Assembly (NCBI GenBank): GCA_037576215.1
Contig: JBANDB010000017.1
Location: 62,001 to 126,000, forward strand
From: Armillaria gallica
Lineage: Eukaryota; Basidiomycota; Agaricomycetes; Agaricales; Physalacriaceae
Reading direction: 5' to 3'
DNA: 64,000 nt
In this document: positions 56,668 to 64,000 of the stretch, one piece after another
How the letters are laid out: each line of letters opens with the position of its first letter
Numbering within the stretch: the stretch's first letter is position 1
Translations under genes and position numbers: made by a program
The notes under the pieces: generated by a model
Told to the model about the DNA's origin: nothing
Seen by the model: only the letters and a program-made list of their open reading frames with translations
The model's database searches: none

Positions 56668-57074
56668 TAAGGGAAAGAGCTCATTTCCAACGCAAGTCGA
56701 AGTAGAGAAAAAGAATGATATGGGACCCGGGTAAACATACGGACCGGATATCCGGTACATACCAGAGAGTACCACAGCCGTCAAATAAGCCTTCTATCAT
56801 CAGTCAAAGCGGCCTTAAGTTAAAAGAATATCCTCTTTCTACATGGCGATGGATTGATTGGGTACATAGGATAGAGAGCAGGTTAACGTTGTCGAAGCCA
56901 TGTAAGACACCAGATAGAACACTCATAGAGTTGAATGGCACAGATGAATAGTCTTAAGTAAATCATTATATTACAACGAGTGTCTATAAACACAAAGCTG
57001 AATCCTGGTCATGATGTAAACTTACGGCTCTACGATGATATATTACAACGAAGTCATGATTATCGACTTGAAAA
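56668..57074. other. Intergenic, GUF1 to myotubularin
   Basis: 407 bp. It holds the 5' flank of GUF1 and the 3' flank of the myotubularin gene. No gene is seen. Confidence 0.4.
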
Positions 57075-59978
57075 CTAAAATAAACCAACGCCAAGAGGAT
57101 CCGTATTACTACTTTCTAGCGTCTGGGGAGGTGTGCTCTCTCTCACTTTCGGTGTGTCAGCCAAGGTCAGTCTACTAAGATTCCCTTCAACACCGCGAGG
57201 AAGTGAGGGCTGTAAAGCAGGGGGGACAGTCGGGTCTAAGGGAAGAGGACTTGAAGGATTCAATGATTCTGAGGTCTCTGATTCTTTCAATGGAGACCCA
57301 CGAATGGAACCCCAGGGGTTTTCGAATGGTGAGGGAACGGCGAGTGAAGACGGGCTTGAACTTGGCATCGTCGACCAAGGATTGATCGTATTGGTACCCA
57401 TCGATTGGCTTGGTTCCGGTTCTCCCCAAGCGTTAAGATTATCCCTCCCACGTAACTCCTCCGTCTTCGTATCATCCCCTCGGGGATCTTGGGCTAAGCC
57501 CACATAAGCCTCCTGTACCGCTGAGAATGCCGCGGATGCGTTTAATGAGAGCTTCCCCCAAACGGATTTTACTCCACTACTCCCAAAGAAATCCGGCGTT
57601 TTCGGTGTTACACGATTTGAAGAGGAGGCAGGGGTCGTAGAGGAACTGGCGGGTTTCATGGAGATGGCAGATGTGGACACACCGAAGGGTTTGAAGCTAT
57701 CTACCCGAGACGGAGGTCCAGGAAGTGGAAGTGGTTCTGTTATGGGAGAAGAAGAAGACGGTGGAATCGGTGATGTGCTTCGTGGCACGACAGATATGCT
57801 TGTGGAACGAGACGGTGACAAAGAGGGTGCAGGTGATTTGGATGGGGAGGACGGCAGCGGAATGGAGGAAGGTGTATTAGACCTTTGGATTGTATTATCC
57901 TGGCTACTCTCAACAGCTGCCTCTACCCCCAGCGCTTGTGCCGTGACCAGTCTGCCATTCATTTCTTCGTCTGTACGCCCATAAAGCTCATGCCAAAATC
58001 TGACGTCCCTAGGATTGGGAAGGAGAACACCCATGTCTGCTTTCGGACTTCGACTCATGGGGTCATCCAAAGAAGGATCGTATGTGGCGTTCCGATTTTG
58101 CTCCAATTCGCTAGGTGAATTGAAGAAATCCCAAACACTGACTGTACGTTCGCAAGGTGGTGGCCCATCGCCGTCTCCCATACGACGGTCCCTCTCGCAA
58201 TTGAAAAGGAAAGTTCCGAATTGGCATGAATAAAGGTGGTAGTAGAGCTGATGGAGGAATCGCTCGTTGAATTCAAAACGTTCCGGAAACTGGCGCTGAA
58301 TTTGTCTGACCGACTCCAAGAATTGATGGAACACCGGGCTCGTCTCTTTGATGTGATTCTGCGACGCAAATCGGTTTTGCATGGACGCCAAAAATGCTTG
58401 CGCTGCATCCGCGCCACTACCAGCATTCGCATTTTCAAGCGCTGAGACGAAGAATTTGTCCGAGGAGAGGTGCCCGCATCGATCCAAGAATTTATGTCCG
58501 TATGACAACCAGTCCTTTTCCACGAGAATTTCAAATCCACGTATGGTGCGATAGAAGGGATCCAGGCAGAGCTGAGCAAGCGAGGAGAGTTGCGAGGTGC
58601 GATCCCATCCATCGGAGCAATGAATCAAAACATGAGAGGAGTTAACGTGGACGTTTCGAGCGATCAGAGCTGTACCCTCCAATATGGCAGATATATGACG
58701 CAGCCAACCAGAACGACGAAGAGCTTGTCTATCCAAAACGGATATCCCCGAAACGTCGCTTGAGAGATCGGTGCTGATACTCGCTAAAATAGTTTCCGCT
58801 TCACGCAATGCTTCTACGACTTTCGCCAGAGATTCTCGCATTGCGTGAATGTGATCGATTCCAAGATAGACCTTTTTTCCTTCTTTGTAATGGTCCATAT
58901 TCTCTGTTCCGGCGCCCTTCGCCGTATTTGCCATTGCATTAGTTGTCGGACGTGCATCAATAATAAGGTTGGTTGTCATTGCACCATAAACTGGGGCCTT
59001 TGATGCCCGAGATTCGGGCGAATGGTGTGAGTGAAAAATAGCTTCGATTAGCTTCTCGTCCTGGACGGATCGATTCTGTGTGATTCCAACCATAGGCTGA
59101 CTCGACCGAGTTATGCTTCCCTGCACCCATACCAAGTATAATGAGACACGATACAGGGAAAGAAGCCAGTTGTCTCACGTAATTCGACCAGTGAAGATAG
59201 CTGAGGACTGGTATTCGACATTTGCTCCTATACTTTGACGCATATTGGAGAGTAGTATCACTGATCCTTGTTGGGACAACTAGTCTTGCGGGATATGTAG
59301 GGCAAAACTAGGTGTACTGAGGGTCATCTATATGTGATACCTGAAGAAACATTCACACTACCCACAGAGTAGTCCTTGTTGATGTCCGTGAATCTCCAAG
59401 CCTTGGATCGGGTCCCGACCCCCATGCGACCAAACTCTTCTCGCGAAGAATACAAAGACCACCCATCCGTTTGCGGAAACGGGGGTTTGGGGGTGTAGAA
59501 GAATGCGTACAGTTGCTGGACAGATGCTGATTGTTATCAGCAAGGGAGCCATGTGGAAAGAAGTAGGTTCGACGCACTTGCCACTGTGAGCTCTTTCACA
59601 CTATCGAAAACATCAGTAGCATCAGACTCCCTCGCAAAAGACACCGTAAATGTCTCGAAAGTTCGTGGATTGAATGTCAAAGGGCACTGGCCCTGTATTG
59701 TCTGGGGGAGGCGCGTAACAAGTGATATCAGGGGATAGGGAACCTGAGATATAGTAAGTACGCAGTCAATAACAGCAGAATAATATCTCACCCAAAGCTC
59801 GCTCTCTTTGTCTTCATCATACTGAAAGATGAGGTGGTGAGCCGTAAGGTGAATCGTGCCGGTTAAAGTAGATCCGGATTTGGTGCAAGTGACACGTTCA
59901 ACCTGAACGAATTTGTCAGAGAAATATTGTGTATATTTGTGCAGTGAGCCGTACCTTGGAAACACGTATCGAGTCCAT
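57075..59978 (-). CDS. Myotubularin-family phosphoinositide 3-phosphatase
   Basis: The gene starts at 59978 with a 24-nt first exon (MDSIRVSK, 59978-59955), a 52-nt intron, then a PH-GRAM domain (VERVTCTKSGSTLTGTIHLTAHHLIFQY, LISLVTRLPQTIQGQCPLTF). Further introns occur before the phosphatase domain (CPTYPARLVVPTRISDTTLQYASKYRSKCRIPVLSYLHW), and a long last exon runs from about 59108 to 57075. The catalytic loop HCSDGWDRT has the C-x5-R signature, so the enzyme should be active on PI3P and PI(3,5)P2. A Ser/Pro-rich tail of over 300 residues follows with no folded domain. The closest relative is yeast Ymr1. It acts in endosome and vacuole traffic and autophagy. It is divergent from GPI10 (135 bp). 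Confidence 0.9.
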
Positions 59979-60113
59979 ATGAAACGCCTAATGTCGTGGT
60001 CGGAGGACGAGCGGCAGTGGTTTGCTGCGATTCATGTGCTTGGGCCATAGGGCTGCAGACAAACAAGGGTCCGGTCCGAGTTACCGTACTCGTCCTTGGC
60101 TTCGAACTTCTAC
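59979..60113. promoter_or_regulatory. Divergent promoter, myotubularin / GPI10
   Basis: Only 135 bp separate the start codons on opposite strands, so upstream elements must be shared. Confidence 0.5.
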
Positions 60114-62029
60114 ATGTCCGTGATTTTTTATGCTTTGACTGTGCGACTGGTAATCGCACTGTGTACCCGAACTTTCTTTCAGCCAGATGAATATTTTCAA
60201 GCCCTTGAACCAGCTCATAATATCGTATTTGGGTACGGGAATCTTACATGGGAATGGCTAAACCCACTCCCCATCCGAAGCATTCTGTATCCGGCTTTGA
60301 ACGTACCCATTTACTGGGCGTTAAAGGTTACTGGGATACATGCAATTAGACCCTGGGGTGATTTTCTTCTGGTATGCTGCTCATGACAGCTTGATTCCTC
60401 TATTTTATGAAATTGACTTAGATCACTGGGCCGCGTATCTTACACGGAGCACTAGCGGCAGGCACCGACATCTGGATCTGCTCCCTGACTCGACGAACAA
60501 TTGGGGACCGGTATGTGTCTACTTCCGTAAGTTTTCTTTTCTTCGTTCTGCCTCCGTACTAATGCACGTGCCAGTTGTTCTTGTCGCTCACTTCGTTCTT
60601 TCACGTCCTCTCACTCTCACGGTCGTTTTCGAACTCCCTTGAGACGTCCTTGACGACCATCGCCTTCTCATACTACCCTTGGGATGCCAGCACAAGATTA
60701 AGCCCCCAACTGATATACAACAGGTACTTCGAGACTATTGCAAATCATTTCTACATTCATATGGTCCAGATCGAAGATACGGAAAAGTCTCGCGTTTGCA
60801 GCTCTTGCTTGTGCCATCCGGCCGACGAACGCAGTGATTTGGATCTATCTATTTTCCAACTTGGTTTGGGCTCTTCGGGGCTATCGGCGGACTTTACTCC
60901 TCCTTCTTTGTGATGCTATTGCTATAGGGTAAGCTTTGTACACGACTCTGAAACCTATTTTAACACCAAGAACCATAGAACGCTTGTTCTGACATCTGTC
61001 GTTGGGCTGGACTGCGTATATTACGGAAATTTTACTTTTGCTCCAGTCAACTTCCTCATCACAAATCTGTCCGGCGTTGCCTTATTCTATGGTGGAAATC
61101 CTTGGCACTACTACCTATCTCAAGCCCTTCCGATACTTTGCACCACTGCATTACCTTTCGCCGTCCACAGCTTGTACACGCAAGGGAGTGGAAGCAACAC
61201 GGCTACGAGGACCATGTGGAAAATGGTGGCGTGGACGATAGGCGTCTATTCTTTCACAGGGCACAAAGAGTGGCGTTTCATCCATCCGTTACTTCCTATC
61301 CTTCACGTACTGGCTTCTCAGTCTTTGGTCGATCTATCCGCGACGACTGCAAGGACGAATCCCAAGCCTCGTGCGTCAATAACTTCCTATTTTCCACCGG
61401 TTCGCAAAGAATTCCTCGCAATTCTTCTGGTCCCTATACCAATTGCGGCATATGTCGTATCGTTATATTGCAGTAGTCCAATCAGTGCCACATCCTACAT
61501 CAGGGGCATACCTAGCAACGAGCTCCAAGGCGGGAGCATCGGAATTTTGATGCCTTGTCATTCTATGCCTGGTCAAGCGTACATTCATCGCAAAGAGCTC
61601 GAGAACGGGGGAATGTGGGCCTTGGGTTGTGAGCCTCCTCTCGGGTACGCAATTCGATGGGTGTATTGACTATGACTAAACTGGGAACACAGACGGCAAG
61701 ATCTATCTACATATCGTGATCAGACAGACGTATTTTTTTCTTCGCCATACCAGTATTTGATAGAACGCTTTCCGCCTGCGGTTGATCCAACATTTCCTGT
61801 CTCTCCATTTCCCACTTCGCCTGCCGGCGCTTCAACCACCCATGTATACCCCTGGGTTCACGAGTGGCCCCGCCACCTAATCTTTTTTGGTGCTTTGCTG
61901 AGAGAAGAAGGCATAGAGGACCTATTAATTGGAAACGGATATGCGGAGGTATGGCGTCGAGGCCGATCTTGGGAAGGCGATGGTGATGAACGGAAAGGCG
62001 GTGTCCGTGTCTGGAAGTGGATGGGGTAG
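60114..62029 (+). CDS. GPI10: GPI mannosyltransferase 3 (GPI10/PIG-B)
   Basis: Exons include 60114-60371, 60422-60526, 60575-60723, 60770-60928 and 60979 onward, with a last exon ending at 62029. Intron lengths are 46-50 nt where resolved. It is a multi-pass ER protein of the GT-C type (GT22). The N-terminal lumenal loop has RTFFQPDEYFQALEPAH with the catalytic acidic residues, then LTWEW, then FLSLTSFFHVLSLSRSFSNSLETSLT, YYG.FTFAPVNFLITN, LFYGGNPWHYYLSQALP and the HKEWRFIHPLLPI motif. The C-terminal part has DQTDVFF and PWVHEWPRHLIFFGAL. It adds the third mannose of the GPI anchor from dolichol-phosphate mannose. The start is the ATG at 60114, although the frame is open slightly further up. 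Confidence 0.9.
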
Positions 62030-62207
62030 TTCACAAAATAGTCATAGGAATTGATCAAGATGATTCATTGGACCTTTACGGGCTGATGAGAGTGGAATTT
62101 TTTTCGAATGAATGGTTGAGGAACAGTGGGATGGCGCATGTCAGGCCTGTAACGGCGCTTTCCGGATGAAAACGTGAAGATCTGGTCTCAGAGGCATGTT
62201 TTCAAAA

Positions 62208-62440
62208 TCAATTGGAATCGGATAGAGCATGTTCAACGCATTTTCCGCGATAGTCCGTCGAGAAAATAACCCTCTGTTGAATAGGATTGAGATGAATAAA
62301 CGAATAATAGATTTTAGTATTACCATGTACAAGATGAGCACCCTGGATTTCGCTGTGTCGAAGTCGAGGTCGTCCAACCATGGAGGGAATTTGTAAGTGG
62401 GAGTGCTGTGCAGACTGGAGTGTTGTGTTGGCTAGGTAAA
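62208..62440 (-). CDS. Possible terminal exons of an unrecognised gene
   Basis: On the minus strand, after a CCTAG acceptor near 62433, a frame reads PTYKFPPWLDDLDFDTAKSR and VLILYM, meets a GT at about 62325, and can be spliced over 50 nt to RVIFSTDYRGKCVEHAL and a TGA at 62208. The composition is protein-like and the intron has good borders. No upstream exons or family could be identified, so it may be spurious. Confidence 0.22.
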
Positions 62441-64000
62441 CGAGTGAGAGACGCCCTCTGATATTCTAGTCCGATAGAGAGTCAATACCATGGAGTTTAC
62501 TCGACGCCTTGGTCGTTGCAGAAGGGGAAGAAAAGGCTTCATAGACTACGAAGGGGATATTGTATCGTTCGTCAGAAAGGGACTCAACCCGAAAAAGACG
62601 CATGAGCTGTTACCAAAGAACGCACAGCGTTTAATGTCGGTGTCTGGTAGGAGGATTCCATTTTTATGTGTATGTGAGAGTAGATTAAGGAGGAGGGGTC
62701 TCCTCGTACAAGGGAGCAGGGGGTACAAGTTGTGGAACCCACGAGGGATTGAAATCCCGCTATAAAAACGAAAAAGTCGTGGAACCCAAGGAGGCGAAAG
62801 CCAATAATAGAGCACACCAAAATTGGACATACCAGTCAAAATGTATAGTAAGATAGAACAGCCTTTTCGCTGGCTTCTCGAGGTGTTGAGCATGGCCTTC
62901 AGTTTCCCTGAACGTCCCCGCACAACCCGGTGCGCACATTCCCAGCCATGTCTCTTCGATAACGAACTAATCAAAAGAACCTTCGCCCGTGATGGGACCG
63001 TCCGTTCATAATCAAGCGCTGAGAAAAAGTCACCACCTTCAATAATGATTAGTACACCGATTCGACTGTATATCCAGTGTCCCGCAATTACAGCGTCCTT
63101 TGATTATGATCGGCCAAGGCGGCAACGGAGGTTACACCCCCACAAAATACACAAATCACCTGAAGAAATTGAATAACCGGGAGGATGGGCTGTGGTCACG
63201 AGAAGGAGGGACCTGAGTACAAAACCAATCAAACCGACAATTGAGTGTATCACTTGTTGCGGTTAAATAAAGGCAGAAACCAAAAAAAGGCTTCTCAGAA
63301 CGTTCTTGAAGGCCTGGTCCCGATTCAAAAGGGAAGCTGCGTGTGCCGTTTTGGAATTCTAGGGCAACCCAGTGGGGCCCTCTGTTGCAGCAGACCGTCA
63401 TCAAGCGCCAAGATGTATAACACCATTGAATATCGTCGACAAAGTTTATAGATCACTAAATGACGGTCAACTCGGATCGACCAGTTCATAGTAAGTAATT
63501 ACTGAATCCGCCACCGCCGCGCCACAGAGATAGTGAATATTCCCGCAGGAGGACTAGCGACCGAGAGAAAACTTTGAAAGCCAAAAGGTAGGGAAAGCCG
63601 TTTTCCCAGAACATGGACGCGTCGAACAAGACATTCTTCAGCGTGATCGTTTGAAGTCGATATGATTTTGGCATCAAAATCCGAAGGCACTGTCAAGGCA
63701 CAAATCAAACCACAAGGTATGCAATTGAAGACGCGACAATAAGGGGGCATTCTCCACATACCATCATGTGCTCTATATAAACGAGGCCAACTAACTAGAT
63801 TCATGACCGTTTTGGAAACAGGTCAGTTGCGGAGATGAAAGCTAGCTCTCTGAGTTCAAATTCACATCACGAAAAATCTCTTCACTTAGATCTCGGTTCG
63901 AAGAAACTCGTTTCTGGACTACACTGGGGCGCTAAACATTACAGATAAACAAGCAAAAATAATTATAGATATAATTGTCTAGATACGTGACCTCTAAGCG
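62441..64000. other. No supported gene
   Basis: Short ORFs of up to about 140 codons occur on both strands, but none has a domain, a copy elsewhere or plausible splice context. The phrase GTGGAACCCA occurs twice within 80 bp (about 62734 and 62780) without further repeat structure. Confidence 0.35.

Noticed and set aside
60510..60574. GPI10 donor at GTATGTG (60511)
   Set aside because: It gives the wrong phase for the LFLSLTSFFH exon. The GTAAGT donor at 60527 restores the frame and the conserved motif.
62670..62800. Possible small RNA gene near the duplicated GTGGAACCCA
   Set aside because: No stable stem, promoter or second copy could be supported by eye.

Overview
The window is nuclear DNA from a filamentous basidiomycete fungus, most likely an agaricomycete. 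The reasons are the many 45-60 nt GT-AG introns, a Ty3-type chromovirus, F-box and RBR gene families of the kind that expand in mushrooms, two CaaX-tailed G-protein gamma genes, and conserved fungal housekeeping genes (GUF1, eIF2B-beta, GPI10, myotubularin, an Ist2/TMEM16 protein). Exons were joined by hand from splice sites, reading frame and comparison between duplicated copies. Every joined length quoted is a multiple of three unless a break is stated.

Region 1 (1 to about 9.6 kb) is gene-poor. It opens inside a truncated copy of a coiled-coil gene (called CC here) and then holds degenerate repeats and unrecognised short ORFs.

Region 2 (about 9.6 to 45.6 kb) is a large mirror-image duplication. 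The left arm (about 9.64-22.34 kb) reads SSP1(-), SSP2(+), TMEM16 relic(+), F-box relics(-), RBR1(-), UMA1(-), CC1(+). The right arm (about 28.48-45.62 kb) reads CC2(-), UMA2(+), RBR2(+), SSP2(-), SSP1(+). The right arm has lost most of the F-box relics and has gained a 5.83 kb Ty3 element with identical LTRs and a CAGAT target duplication, plus a short terminal-inverted-repeat element. The 6 kb spacer carries two tandem G-gamma genes and a 537-bp hAT-type MITE with a perfect 8-bp target duplication. SSP genes encode small secreted five-cysteine proteins. CC is an unrecognised acidic coiled-coil protein. UMA has a C-terminal half that remotely resembles the PD-(D/E)XK/Uma2 nuclease fold. RBR is a CCCH zinc-finger, coiled-coil, RRM-like, RING-IBR-RING E3 ligase.

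Region 3 (about 45.7-49.5 kb) holds a third RBR paralogue, shorter at both the zinc-finger end and the C-terminus.

Region 4 (49.8-62.0 kb) is a compact, intact housekeeping block: TMEM16/Ist2(-), eIF2B-beta(+), GUF1(-), myotubularin(-), GPI10(+). It has short divergent promoters and tail-to-tail ends. The last 2 kb hold nothing convincing.

The most unusual content is the repeated three-gene cassette CC / UMA / RBR, in which CC and UMA share one short divergent promoter. It is kept in both arms in various states of repair, and two introns of the RBR gene are stop-free and a multiple of three long in every copy that has them.
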